Origin: Bacteroidia bacterium
GTDB lineage: Bacteria > Bacteroidota > Bacteroidia > SpSt-205
Assembly (NCBI GenBank): GCA_026003215.1
Contig: BPGV01000001.1
Location: forward strand, 2,013,729 to 2,077,728
Length of the DNA: 64,000 nucleotides
Direction of reading: 5' to 3'
In this document: positions 36,247-44,577 of the stretch, piece by piece
Numbering within the stretch: the first letter of the stretch is position 1
How the letters are laid out: each line of letters starts with the position of its first letter
Translations under genes and position numbers: made by a program
The notes under the pieces: model-generated
What the model was told of the DNA's origin: nothing
What the model saw: the letters and a program-made list of their open reading frames with translations, nothing else
The model's database searches: none

Positions 36247-38627
36247 GCTTTGCGGACCTGGGCGCCTGTTTTTTCTATGGCCTGAATAGCCTCTGCTAAA
36301 AACGTGTGTATCTCTGCATCGGTGAGGGTATGGTCTGCTTGCAGGTATAAGCGCAGGCCGTAGCTTTTTTGCCCTTCATGGCGAAAGTGGTCAAAGGGCT
36401 CTATTTTTTGCAAGTAAGGGTACTGTAAGTTTTGCAGGGCTTCTACGAGAGTTGTGTAAGGGAGGTCATCGGGGACGAATACGCTGAGGTCTTTCACGAC
36501 GACGGGGTGATACGACAGTCCGGTAAAGGTGGGCAGGAGCCGAGGCGGGGTATGTAAGAAAAGCGGGACCAGTTCGGCGGAGGCTATGGTTTCCTGGGCG
36601 AGCCGGAAGCGCTTAAGGTATTCCGGGCGGAGGAGGCCCACCGTGCCTAAGTAGGTTTCTCCGGCGTGTAGGTGGAGACCGTAGAGCCATGGGCCCGTAG
36701 GCGTGGTAAAGGGCTTTTCGTGGAAGGGCACACGGGCACGCTGCAAAAGCGCGCGTACCACTCCTGCGAGGTAGGCGTAGGGAGCGGGCCCCAGTCGTCC
36801 GACTTCCCAGGCAGGCGGCCGTCCCCAACCCCATAAGGTGAGCCGTTCTTCCTCTCCGTCCTGGTGGTAGATTCGGCCCCACTCGTAGGCCCAGAAGGAC
36901 TGAGCGCCGTGGTTGCGGTTATGGAGGAGCACCTCCAGCCCAGAGCCTATCAGCGTGGGCCGCAGGTAGGCCAGTTCTTCATACAGGGGATTAGCCAAGC
37001 GGAGGGGCGTGACCCCCAAGTCAGGGGGGAAGTGGTGCGCGCCTACGAGAGAGTTCGTTCGTATTTCCATCAGCCCCATGCCCGTGAGAAACTCCGAGAG
37101 GTTCTCGCGCAAAAGGTACTGGATATCGGTTGGGCTGGGGTGCGGATAGGAGCCCAAAGGTGCAGGTGGCTTTTGGGGGAGCGCATCCCATCCCTCCAGG
37201 CGTAGAAGCTCTTCCGCGATATCAGCTGGGCGGGTCACATCCAAGCGGTAGCGCGGTACCGTTACCTGCCAGCGGTCTTCGGTTTCGGGGGTGATGGTGA
37301 TATCCAGGGCTTCCAAGCGCTTTTGGGTCGCCTCCGGGGGAAGGGGTAGGCCCGTGATGGCCCGTAAGTGCGCCAAAGAGAAGGTGAAGCGGTAGGGGGC
37401 AGTGTGGGCAGGGTCATGTTTTTCGGCGTAGAGGGACACCTCAGCGGAGGGGTAAAGCTGTTGGAGGAGGGAGGCAGCCATCTCGGCGGCCCAAGGCACG
37501 CGCTGGGGGTCAGTGCCCCGCATGAAGCGGTAGCCACTCTCGGTATGTAGGCGCAGGCGGCGCCCCGTGCGCCGAATATCTGCCGGGGAAAAGTACGCCG
37601 ACTCTATAAACACCGTTGAGGTAGTAGCCGAGACGCCGGTGCGTTTTCCCCCAATCAGCCCTGCTAAGCATGCGGGACCTTCGGCATCGGCAATCACGAG
37701 GTCGCCTGGGGCAAGAGCCAGCGTCTCTCCTTGTAGGGTATCAAACGAAGTGGGGGCTGAGAGGGGAGCGATAATTAGGGTGTTCCCTATTAGCTTTTTG
37801 GCGTCAAAAGCGTGGAGCGGCTGCCCAAAGCCGAGGAGGATATAGTTTGTTACATCTACAATCGGGTGGATAGCCCGAAGGCCCGCTGCTTCTAAGCGGT
37901 AGCGGAGCCAAGGAGGACTTTGTGAGAGGCCCGTAAGGCCCCGTACATATATGCCGCCGTAGCGAGGGCAGGCCTGGGTATCGGGGACTTTCAGTTGGAG
38001 AGGGAAGGGGAAGCGTTCTCCTATTACGTGCGGCGTGGGTACATGGAGCTTAGCCTCAGTGAGGGCGGCGTATTCACGGGCTATCCCTAAATGGCTCAGG
38101 GCATCGCCGCGGTTGGGCGTGACACTGATTTCCAGCACGATATCGGAGTAGTCTTCCAGCACCTGCGTAAGAGGGGCTCCTATGGGGGTCTCAGGGGGGA
38201 GGAGGTAGATTCCGTCGGCGTCAGGGCCGAGTCCGAGTTCTACTTCGGAGCAGAGCATGCCTTCGGAGAGGATGCCGCGGAAAGGCCGGGCTTCTAAGGT
38301 AGTCCAGCGCCCTTGCAGGCGTACTTGACTGCCCGGCAGGGCTACGGGCACCTTCGCCCCTACGTAGGTGTTGGTAGCTCCTGTAACGATGGTCGCGTGG
38401 GTTTCGGGGCTGAGGCGTACGGTGCATATAAGGAGCTTGTCGGCGTTGGGGTGTTTCTCCTGAGCGATAATCTCCCCTACATAGATACGCTGAAGGGCTT
38501 CTGGGAGGCGGTGGTAGGGTTCTATGCTTTCTACTTCCAAGCCGGCGCGGGTGAGGCGTTCGGCTACGGCTTCAGGGCTTTCGGAGAGCGAGACAAGCTC
38601 CTTTAGCCAGCTCCAAAGGATGCGCAC
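36243..38627 (-). CDS. pheT: Phenylalanine-tRNA ligase beta subunit
   Basis: Beta subunit of the alpha2-beta2 phenylalanyl-tRNA synthetase, 794 residues, normal length. The N terminus has WSWLKELVSL, then the EMAP/tRNA-binding domain with YVGEIIAQEKHPNADKLLIC, the B3/B4 editing domain with PRYGGIYVRGL and HAFDA, SVTPNRGDALSHLGIAREY, the B5 domain, and the C-terminal anticodon-binding FDX-ACB domain (HPVVVKDLSVFVPDD). GTG 38627 is preferred over an ATG 18 codons upstream because a TATTTTTG box lies five bases before it. pheS is not adjacent. Confidence 0.95.
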   Translation of the reverse strand: MRILWSWLKELVSLSESPEAVAERLTRAGLEVESIEPYHRLPEALQRIYVGEIIAQEKHPNADKLLICTVRLSPETHATIVTGATNTYVGAKVPVALPGSQVRLQGRWTTLEARPFRGILSEGMLCSEVELGLGPDADGIYLLPPETPIGAPLTQVLEDYSDIVLEISVTPNRGDALSHLGIAREYAALTEAKLHVPTPHVIGERFPFPLQLKVPDTQACPRYGGIYVRGLTGLSQSPPWLRYRLEAAGLRAIHPIVDVTNYILLGFGQPLHAFDAKKLIGNTLIIAPLSAPTSFDTLQGETLALAPGDLVIADAEGPACLAGLIGGKRTGVSATTSTVFIESAYFSPADIRRTGRRLRLHTESGYRFMRGTDPQRVPWAAEMAASLLQQLYPSAEVSLYAEKHDPAHTAPYRFTFSLAHLRAITGLPLPPEATQKRLEALDITITPETEDRWQVTVPRYRLDVTRPADIAEELLRLEGWDALPQKPPAPLGSYPHPSPTDIQYLLRENLSEFLTGMGLMEIRTNSLVGAHHFPPDLGVTPLRLANPLYEELAYLRPTLIGSGLEVLLHNRNHGAQSFWAYEWGRIYHQDGEEERLTLWGWGRPPAWEVGRLGPAPYAYLAGVVRALLQRARVPFHEKPFTTPTGPWLYGLHLHAGETYLGTVGLLRPEYLKRFRLAQETIASAELVPLFLHTPPRLLPTFTGLSYHPVVVKDLSVFVPDDLPYTTLVEALQNLQYPYLQKIEPFDHFRHEGQKSYGLRLYLQADHTLTDAEIHTFLAEAIQAIEKTGAQVRKA

Positions 38628-38632
38628 GAGCG

Positions 38633-38640
38633 CAAAAATA
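38633..38640 (-). promoter_or_regulatory. -7 box TATTTTTG for pheT
   Basis: Exact TAnnTTTG match on the minus strand, five bases before GTG 38627. Confidence 0.7.
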
Positions 38641-38771
38641 GCGGGTGAAGCTTCATACTGTATTTCTCTGTCACGAAGCAAATCCCTCTTACGTGCAAAG
38701 CATATTGCCTACGGTGCCCCTGGGCAAGTCCCACTGGAACAGTAGGAACCGCAAAAAAGTTATCCTGCAAC

Positions 38772-39245
38772 ATGTGGCGTCTGGGGATACTCAGCCTGGT
38801 GTATGCGCAAAGCTTGCCGGTGCGCTCGTGGGCCGAGATAGAAGCGCACCTTCAGGCGCACCCGGAGACCTTGTATGTGCTTAACTTTTGGGCCACCTGG
38901 TGCCGACCCTGTGTAGCCGAACTGCCCCATCTACAAGCAGCTTACGAGCAGCTAAGGGACACCCTGCCTGTGCAAATCTGGCTAATAAGCTTGGATTTCC
39001 CGCCCCAGGGCGCCCAACAAGCAGCTGCACTTCTCCAGAGAAAAGGGATTACCCTGCCGGCTTTTTGGCTCAGCGAAAAAGACCCCAATACTTGGATTCC
39101 TCGGCTGAATGCCTCCTGGGATGGGGCCATTCCCTACACGCAGGCCGGGCTATCGGGCCCTTCGCATGGCGCCTTTCCGGACGCCACAACGGTGCACAAT
39201 TTTGTTATTTCCGGCTATGCTGAGACTCGCAAGCCTACTCGGTAG
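38772..39245 (+). CDS. TlpA-like exported thioredoxin-fold protein
   Basis: Periplasmic thiol oxidoreductase of the TlpA/ResA type, 157 residues. A short signal peptide (MWRLGILSLVYAQS) precedes the domain; the active site is NFWATWCRPCVAELPHL (CRPC) and the cis-proline is in GAIPYT. The segment after the cis-proline is shorter than usual for the family and ends in an atypical tail that overlaps the next gene by 29 bases, so the last strand and helix may be truncated. Electron donor could be the DsbD-like protein. No clear -7 box upstream; a weak TATCCTGC sits 3 bases before the start. Confidence 0.78.
   Translation: MWRLGILSLVYAQSLPVRSWAEIEAHLQAHPETLYVLNFWATWCRPCVAELPHLQAAYEQLRDTLPVQIWLISLDFPPQGAQQAAALLQRKGITLPAFWLSEKDPNTWIPRLNASWDGAIPYTQAGLSGPSHGAFPDATTVHNFVISGYAETRKPTR
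39197..39204 (+). promoter_or_regulatory. -7 box CAATTTTG for the exported thioredoxin-like gene
   Basis: One mismatch to TAnnTTTG, twelve bases before ATG 39217, inside the end of the TlpA-like gene. Confidence 0.4.
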
Positions 39246-39804
39246 CGCCTGGCTCCTGCTGGGCGGCGTAAAGGTCGGCGATAAAGCTCCGACGTTTTCC
39301 CTCAAAAATGTAGATGGGAAAGTCGTAAGCCTGGCTGACTATCAAGACAAGAAGGGGGTTATTGTGGTATTTACCTGCAACCACTGCCCCTTTGCGAAAC
39401 TGTATGAAGAACGCATCATTGCTTTGCACAAGGAGTTTGCGCCAAAGGGCTTCCCGGTCGTGGCCATAAATCCGAACGCCCCAGAGATTGAGCCCGAGGA
39501 CAGCTATGAAAACATGCAAAAGCGCGCCAAAGAAAAGAAGTACCCCTTCCCGTATCTCTTTGATGAGACGCAGGCGGTAGCGAAAGCCTATGGCGCCACC
39601 AAGACCCCCCATGTCTTCCTACTGGTCAAAGAAGGGCAAGACTTTAAAGTAGCGTATATTGGCGCCATAGACGACAGCCCGAATGACCCGCAGAAGGTCC
39701 AAAAACGTTATGTAGCCGAAGCGATTGAAGCCCTCTTAGCTGGCAAACCTGTACCTGTCCCTGAAACTAAAGCTATCGGCTGCAGCGTCAAGTATCGCAA
39801 ATAA
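39217..39804 (+). CDS. Exported thioredoxin-like (AhpC/TSA-type) protein
   Basis: 195 residues with a signal peptide (MLRLASLLGSAWLLLGG) and a peroxiredoxin/thioredoxin-like domain: VGDKAPTFSLKNVDGKVVSL, VVVFTCNHCPFAKLYEERI with a CNHC pair, YLFDETQAVAKAYGATKTPHVFLL with the cis-proline, and a conserved C-terminal end GCSVKYRK. The same architecture returns without signal peptide at 41926-42483, so the two are paralogues for two compartments. The exact redox role is not known; members of the family are often annotated only as thioredoxin family proteins. ATG 39217 gives the signal peptide. Confidence 0.82.
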   Translation: MLRLASLLGSAWLLLGGVKVGDKAPTFSLKNVDGKVVSLADYQDKKGVIVVFTCNHCPFAKLYEERIIALHKEFAPKGFPVVAINPNAPEIEPEDSYENMQKRAKEKKYPFPYLFDETQAVAKAYGATKTPHVFLLVKEGQDFKVAYIGAIDDSPNDPQKVQKRYVAEAIEALLAGKPVPVPETKAIGCSVKYRK

Positions 39805-39837
39805 TAACCGCTTTTGGACGGGTATAGCCCTTGCTTT

Positions 39838-40833
39838 ATGGAAGAAGAAGGGGTATTGGGTTTCCACCATGCCACAGGCTTTGCGGGAGAAGCCCAAAAG
39901 AATGTAGATTTTTATACGGGGGTATTAGGCCTGCGATTGGTGAAGCGATCTGTGAATCAAGATGAACCTCATATTTATCACCTTTTTTATGCAGACAAGG
40001 TAGGTTCGCCGGGCACGGAGGTAACGTTCTTTCCGTGGCCGGGCATGGCCCGGCGGCGTATCGGCACAGGCCTTATTACGGAGGTAGCGTTAGCGGTGCC
40101 TGAGGGAAGCCTTCCTTACTGGCAGAAACGGTTAGAGTCGGCCGGTTTTTCTGGGGAGCTAAGCACTGAGGCGGGCAGGGCTGCGTTACGCTTGGCTGAC
40201 CCTGAGGGTTTGCCCCTTCTCCTGGTAGAGGAGCCGGCGGAGAATCGTCCTTTTGGGGCGTGGGCGGAGGGTCCCGTACCCGTAGAGTATCAAATACGAG
40301 GCATTTGTGGGGTTCAGATGGTAGTAAGCCAGGTAGGACAGACAGATAGGCTACTCACAGCGGTCCTGGGCTTTGAGCAGGTAGCGGGTGACAAAGACTT
40401 TTACCCGTATCGCATTGGGCGAAAAGGGGACTGGGGCTATGGGTTTTTAGCGGTGAAGGTGGCCCCTGACCTTTTACCGGGGCGATGGGGCCGAGGGAGC
40501 TTACACCATGTAGCGTGGCGAGTACGTGACGAAGCCCATCTGCTCGCGCTCCGCTCGCGTTTAGAAGCGGTGGGCCTTCATCCTACGCCTGTAATAGATC
40601 GGTTTTGGTTCAAGTCGGTGTATTTTCGGGAGCCGGGGGGGGTGATTTTTGAGCTGGCTACCGATGGGCCCGGCTTTACGGTGGATGAAGACCCGCAAGC
40701 TTTGGGGGAAAAGTTGGTTTTGCCGCCGTGGTTAGAGCCGTACCGAGCCGAGATAGAAGCGCACCTCCCCCCGCTGGAATATCCGCCCGCTTATTTGAGG
40801 GAGGTCAGCTCGGGGAAAAGACTCCAGGGATAG
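39838..40833 (+). CDS. Glyoxalase-fold (vicinal oxygen chelate) protein, ring-cleaving dioxygenase-like
   Basis: 331 residues with two vicinal-oxygen-chelate modules. The first has GFHHATGFAGEAQKNVDFY and LGLRLVKRSVNQDEPHIYHLFY, the second SLHHVAWRVRDEAHLLALR and YFREPGGVIFELATDGPGF. This layout matches the MhqO/YkcA-type putative hydroquinone dioxygenases; the His/His/Glu metal ligands are plausible (FHHAT, LHHVA, FELATD). ATG 39838 starts just before the first module; an ATG at 39814 is also in frame. Substrate unknown. Its 3' end overlaps the convergent pseudouridine synthase by 43 bp. Confidence 0.83.
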   Translation: MEEEGVLGFHHATGFAGEAQKNVDFYTGVLGLRLVKRSVNQDEPHIYHLFYADKVGSPGTEVTFFPWPGMARRRIGTGLITEVALAVPEGSLPYWQKRLESAGFSGELSTEAGRAALRLADPEGLPLLLVEEPAENRPFGAWAEGPVPVEYQIRGICGVQMVVSQVGQTDRLLTAVLGFEQVAGDKDFYPYRIGRKGDWGYGFLAVKVAPDLLPGRWGRGSLHHVAWRVRDEAHLLALRSRLEAVGLHPTPVIDRFWFKSVYFREPGGVIFELATDGPGFTVDEDPQALGEKLVLPPWLEPYRAEIEAHLPPLEYPPAYLREVSSGKRLQG

Positions 40834-41471
40834 GCGTGCAGGGGGGGAAGCGCCGCCCAGTTTTCCAACTTCCAGGCCCATAGGGCTATGCTGCGGGGGT
40901 CGGGGGCTGGGGGCGGGTAACCGTACTTCACATCACCCACGATAGGACTGCCTAACTCCGAGAGTTGGGCGCGAATCTGATGGAAGCGGCCCGTTTGCGG
41001 TTCTACCACCACCAAGCTTTTGCCGTCGCGCACAGCTAAGGTTTGGTACCGAAGGATAGCGAGGGCAGCATTGGGGTGGGTTTTATAGTACACTTTGGCG
41101 CGGTGGCGTTTGGCGTCTTTTTCTATATAGTGGCGCAGCTCCCCAAAAGGGGGATACACTTCGGGCTCGGTAATAGCTAAGTAGGTTTTGCGGACCTGGC
41201 TATTCTTGAAGCGGCGGGTCCACTCGGCGGCACTGCGAGGCCCTCGTGCGAAAAGCATCACGCCGCCCACCGGCCTGTCTATCCTATGGACGAGGTGTAG
41301 CCTTTCCCTAAGCTGGGCTTCAGCCCAGCGCAGCATATCTACATCGCCGGTTTCATCCGCTTGAGCCGGCATGCCCGGTGGCTTGAGAACGACCACTTCT
41401 TTTTCCGTGAGGGCCAAAATCTGCGGCTCAAGCGCCTCGCTGGATCTTTTCCCTAAGTCTAAGGAGGCCAT
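40791..41471 (-). CDS. RluA-family RNA pseudouridine synthase
   Basis: Isomerises a uridine in rRNA or tRNA; 226 residues, a short member without an N-terminal S4 domain. [12 protein letters not shown], the catalytic aspartate in [17 protein letters not shown] (HRxDR motif), KTYLAI and [21 protein letters not shown] are the family motifs. ATG 41471 lies 44 bases inside the end of nuoB, an unusually long same-strand overlap; a TTG about 18 codons later is the only obvious alternative and would leave very little before the core. Target position not predictable. Confidence 0.88.
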   Translation of the reverse strand: MASLDLGKRSSEALEPQILALTEKEVVVLKPPGMPAQADETGDVDMLRWAEAQLRERLHLVHRIDRPVGGVMLFARGPRSAAEWTRRFKNSQVRKTYLAITEPEVYPPFGELRHYIEKDAKRHRAKVYYKTHPNAALAILRYQTLAVRDGKSLVVVEPQTGRFHQIRAQLSELGSPIVGDVKYGYPPPAPDPRSIALWAWKLENWAALPPLHAYPWSLFPELTSLK

Positions 41472-41886
41472 CTATGAGGGCTTCGGGGCGTGGCGGACAG
41501 CCCGGGACATAAATATCCACGGGGATGATTTTATCTACGCCTTTGACCACATGGTAGCCGTATTGCCAGTAGGGGCCGCCGGCCGTGGCACACGAACCCA
41601 TAGAAATCACATACTTGGGGGCAGGCATTTGGTCGTAAAGCCGTTTGATGCGTTCGGCCATCTTAGCGGTGACGGTACCGGACACAATCAGGAGGTCGGC
41701 CTGCCGCGGTGTAGCCCGCGGGAAGATCCCAAACCGTTCCAGGTCAAAGTGGCTGGCAAAAGTCCCCATCATCTCAATCGCGCAGCAGGCCAGCCCAAAG
41801 GTAAGCGGCCATACCGAGCGGCTCTCAGCCCAGCGCAAGGCCTCTTCTACGCGCCACAAGACTACCCCACCGCTGCCGTCTTTCAT
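41428..41886 (-). CDS. nuoB: NADH-quinone oxidoreductase subunit B (isolated gene)
   Basis: Peripheral-arm subunit of complex I that binds cluster N2 next to the quinone site; 152 residues. The four cluster cysteines are visible: the adjacent pair in [11 protein letters not shown], one in [18 protein letters not shown], and one in [13 protein letters not shown]. It has its own leaderless promoter (box five bases before ATG 41886). Unlike most genomes no nuoA, nuoC or nuoD is adjacent; it is followed by a pseudouridine synthase. Confidence 0.93.
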   Translation of the reverse strand: MKDGSGGVVLWRVEEALRWAESRSVWPLTFGLACCAIEMMGTFASHFDLERFGIFPRATPRQADLLIVSGTVTAKMAERIKRLYDQMPAPKYVISMGSCATAGGPYWQYGYHVVKGVDKIIPVDIYVPGCPPRPEALIDGLLRLREKIQRGA

Positions 41887-41891
41887 CTTAG

Positions 41892-41899
41892 CAAAAGTA
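41892..41899 (-). promoter_or_regulatory. -7 box TACTTTTG for nuoB
   Basis: Exact TAnnTTTG match on the minus strand, five bases before ATG 41886. Confidence 0.7.
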
Positions 41900-41913
41900 A
41901 GCGCTTTCGGTTG

Positions 41914-41921
41914 TATCTTTA
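41914..41921 (+). promoter_or_regulatory. -7 box TATCTTTA for the cytoplasmic thioredoxin-like gene
   Basis: One mismatch (last base) to TAnnTTTG, four bases before ATG 41926; 14 bases from the divergent nuoB box. Confidence 0.5.
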
Positions 41922-41925
41922 CGGC

Positions 41926-42483
41926 ATGCCGACTTACGGAAGTGAAGTAGCTCTCTCTACGCCGCTGCCGACCTTTGAGCTGGTGAGCGTGTGTGGTGAG
42001 GTCGTGCGTAGCCAGGACTTAGCGGGTCAGCCCGTAGTGGTAGTTTTTACCTGCGGGCACTGCCCGTACGTACAAGCCGTAGAAGGTCGTATGCTGGCGC
42101 TGGCGCGCGAGTTTATCCCTAAGGGCATCCGCTGGATAGGGATTGCCGCTAATGACCCTTCCCTGTATCCAGATGAGGATTCCCCCGAGGCTCTTTGTCG
42201 GCGAGTGCATGAGAAAGGCTATCCCTTCCCCATTCTTTTTGATGAGACGCAGGAGGTAGCCAAGCGCTTCGGGGCGGTATGTACGCCCGAGTTTTTTGTG
42301 TATGATGCTCAGCATCGCCTATATTATCACGGCCGACTGGATGATAACTGGAAAGACCCTGCGGCCGTGACGCGCCGAGAGCTCCGAGAAGCTTTGGAAG
42401 CGCTTTTGGCAGGGCAGCCCGCTCCTCAGCCCCAATATCCGGCCATGGGCTGCTCTATCAAGTGGAAGGGTAGCCTGGCCTAA
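41926..42483 (+). CDS. Cytoplasmic thioredoxin-like (AhpC/TSA-type) protein
   Basis: 185 residues, paralogue of the exported protein at 39217. [31 protein letters not shown] with a CGHC pair, [25 protein letters not shown] with the cis-proline, and the C-terminal GCSIKWKG end match it segment by segment. There is no signal peptide, so it should act in the cytoplasm. ATG 41926 is supported by the box four bases upstream; a far longer open frame upstream is antisense to nuoB and not real. It is followed after 18 bases by the MacB-like permease. Confidence 0.83.
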   Translation: MPTYGSEVALSTPLPTFELVSVCGEVVRSQDLAGQPVVVVFTCGHCPYVQAVEGRMLALAREFIPKGIRWIGIAANDPSLYPDEDSPEALCRRVHEKGYPFPILFDETQEVAKRFGAVCTPEFFVYDAQHRLYYHGRLDDNWKDPAAVTRRELREALEALLAGQPAPQPQYPAMGCSIKWKGSLA

Positions 42484-42501
42484 GATAGCTTCCCCCTCTC
42501 C

Positions 42502-43716
42502 ATGATAGCCGAAGCGCTTAAGGCGCTGTGGGAATATCGCCTGCGAGCGATACTTACCCTAAGCATTTTGGCTTTTGGTATCACAGCGCTGGTCGGCATC
42601 TTGACCACCTTAGAGGCGCTGCGGGGGTTCATTGCCCATAAGCTCTTGGGATTTGGGCCACATACCTTCGTGGTGACAGGAGGGGACATCCGCATCCAAG
42701 TAGGACGCAAGAAAATGCTCTCGCTCAAGGGGCGTGACCTGCGCTTATGGGAGGTGAATGCTTTTATGGAGCGCTATTCGTTGGCGGGGGCGGTGCTTTC
42801 CCGCCAAGTGCTGGTAACCTATAGCGGACAAGCGTGGTATAAGGGACGCAAGACCCCGGCGCAGGTGCGCCTTTTCGGCGTAGATGTCCCCTACTTCTCT
42901 ATACATGAACTGCAGCTGGCTCAAGGACGCTTTTTTACGCCGGTGGAGATCAAGCAGGCTTTACCTGGGGTAGTGATAGGCTCGGCCGTCGCTCAAGAGC
43001 TTTTTCCCCATGAAAGTCCCTTAGGGAAGTGGATACGGATTGGAGGAGGACTTTACCGGGTGGTGGGGGTGCTTTCCCCCCGTGGAAGCCTTTTTGGGAT
43101 GAACTTAGATATGGAGTGCTTCATCCCCTGGAGCATCGCCTACGCAGATGCCGCTACGCCCCGCGTGGATGTGGAAGTAGGAGCCCCTTCGGTGGAAGCG
43201 GTGCCTACAGCCATGCAAGAAGCTCGCAAGGTCATGCGACAGGTACGCCGCCTTGCTCCTCGCCAGCCGGAGGATTTTTCGCTCTTCCGTGGGGAGCAGA
43301 TAGCCGACCTGCTTTTAGACCAGCTTCAATTGGTCACCCTGGCTACCATTGGAATCAGCCTCATCACGCTTTTAGGGGCTACTATCAGCTTGGCCAATAT
43401 TTTACTGGTGGCAGTGAAAGAGCGCACGCAAGAGATAGGCCTGCGGATGGCGCTTGGCGCGACTCGGCGAGCTATCCAGCAACAGTTTTTAGGGGAAGCG
43501 TTGGTGATAGCGGTGGTGGGGGGCGGTGCGGGCATCCTTTTGGGCCTCCTCTTGGGAAATGGAGTAGCTCTCTATATTGGGGCCGACTTTGTGATGCCGT
43601 GGAAGTGGGTGCTCTTGGCTACGCTCCTGAGTGGAGGGGTAGGCCTCATAGCGGGATATCAGCCTGCTCGGGAGGCCGCCCAGCTGGAGCCGGTGGAGGC
43701 CCTTCGCTATGAGTAA
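42502..43716 (+). CDS. MacB/FtsX-type ABC transporter permease
   Basis: 404 residues with the four-segment layout of MacB: one N-terminal membrane helix (AILTLSILAFGITALVGILTTL), a periplasmic core of about 240 residues (with LFGVDVPYFSIHELQLAQGRFF and VVIGSAVAQELFP), and three C-terminal helices with the conserved cytoplasmic loop VKERTQEIGLRMALGATRRAIQQQFLGEAL. No ATPase gene is adjacent; the FtsE-like protein at 4185 or another ATPase elsewhere must serve it. Such proteins drive export or mechanotransmission for lipoproteins, peptides or antibiotics; the substrate here is unknown. Confidence 0.88.
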   Translation: MIAEALKALWEYRLRAILTLSILAFGITALVGILTTLEALRGFIAHKLLGFGPHTFVVTGGDIRIQVGRKKMLSLKGRDLRLWEVNAFMERYSLAGAVLSRQVLVTYSGQAWYKGRKTPAQVRLFGVDVPYFSIHELQLAQGRFFTPVEIKQALPGVVIGSAVAQELFPHESPLGKWIRIGGGLYRVVGVLSPRGSLFGMNLDMECFIPWSIAYADAATPRVDVEVGAPSVEAVPTAMQEARKVMRQVRRLAPRQPEDFSLFRGEQIADLLLDQLQLVTLATIGISLITLLGATISLANILLVAVKERTQEIGLRMALGATRRAIQQQFLGEALVIAVVGGGAGILLGLLLGNGVALYIGADFVMPWKWVLLATLLSGGVGLIAGYQPAREAAQLEPVEALRYE

Positions 43717-43727
43717 GGGTTCCCTGC

Positions 43728-43735
43728 TACCTTTG
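43728..43735 (+). promoter_or_regulatory. -7 box TACCTTTG for the alpha/beta hydrolase
   Basis: Exact TAnnTTTG match, five bases before ATG 43741. Confidence 0.72.
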
Positions 43736-43740
43736 CTTGC

Positions 43741-44577
43741 ATGGAGTTTCATGCCCACTCCGTAGCGGGCTACCAAGGCGAAAGGCTCTACACCGCATGG
43801 TATCCCCCTATCGCTTCACCGAGAGGCAGTATTGTATGGGTTCATGGGTATGCTGAGCATAGTGGCCGCTATCAAGAAGTAGTGGAGTTTCTGGGCCAGC
43901 AGGGATGGGGTAGCTTGCTGTGGGACCTGCGGGGACATGGCCGTTCTACGGGGCGGCGGGGCTTCGCCACGGACTTAGAGGAGTACTTGTATGACCTTAC
44001 GGCGGTATGGACACATTGGCGAGAAAAGCTCCCGAAGCCGGTCGTACTTTTTGGGCATTCCTTAGGGGGGCTGATAGCGCTGCGCTATAGGCAGAAGTAC
44101 GACGAGGTTTGGTCGCCGGCGGCTACTATGATCAGCGCACCGCTTCTTCAGCTGCGGTTGGAGGTGCCGGCATGGAAGCGTGCCATGGGACAGGTGGCCG
44201 CTCGGCTCTTCCCTACGCTGAGCCTACCTTCGGGGTTGGAACCCTCCCAGCTGACCCACGACCCGGCAGAAGCCCAAGCCTATGCTACCGATCCCCTGGT
44301 GTTCCGCACGGCTACGGCGGGCTGGTTTGCCGCTGTCCAGCGCGCCCAGGCCGAAGCCTGGAAAGACCTTCCCAAACTCACCACGGGCCGCTACCTCTTC
44401 CTTCTCCCCGAAGCTGACCCCGTGTGTGACACGCCCACAGCACAGCGCTTTTATGCGCATCTCCCCGCTTCTCAAAGGGCCTTGCGCTTGTATCCTGAGG
44501 CGTATCATGAGCTGCTGCATGAGACCTTCCGCACAAAAGTTTTTCAAGACATAGCCGAGTACCTTAGCGCTCTATGA
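43741..44577 (+). CDS. Alpha/beta hydrolase, monoacylglycerol-lipase type (serine aminopeptidase S33 fold)
   Basis: 278 residues. IVWVHGYAEHSGRY (oxyanion hole), LLWDLRGHGRSTGRRG, the nucleophile elbow in LFGHSLGGLIALRY, an Asp in LLPEADPVCDT and the catalytic His in YPEAYHELLHE give the full Ser-Asp-His triad. The HGYAEHSGRY and GHGRSTGRRG pair is typical of monoacylglycerol lipases and lysophospholipases. No signal peptide. The stop overlaps the lgt start (ATGA), so the two are translationally coupled. Confidence 0.88.
   Translation: MEFHAHSVAGYQGERLYTAWYPPIASPRGSIVWVHGYAEHSGRYQEVVEFLGQQGWGSLLWDLRGHGRSTGRRGFATDLEEYLYDLTAVWTHWREKLPKPVVLFGHSLGGLIALRYRQKYDEVWSPAATMISAPLLQLRLEVPAWKRAMGQVAARLFPTLSLPSGLEPSQLTHDPAEAQAYATDPLVFRTATAGWFAAVQRAQAEAWKDLPKLTTGRYLFLLPEADPVCDTPTAQRFYAHLPASQRALRLYPEAYHELLHETFRTKVFQDIAEYLSAL

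Noticed and set aside
38772-39245. Frameshift in the TlpA-like gene
   Set aside because: The sequence after the cis-proline looks short and atypical, but neither alternative frame restores a recognisable TlpA C terminus, so I kept it as one intact though truncated-looking gene.
41371-41925. 185-codon N-terminal extension of the cytoplasmic thioredoxin-like gene
   Set aside because: The extension is antisense to nuoB and to the start of the pseudouridine synthase; the promoter box and the domain begin at 41914-41926.
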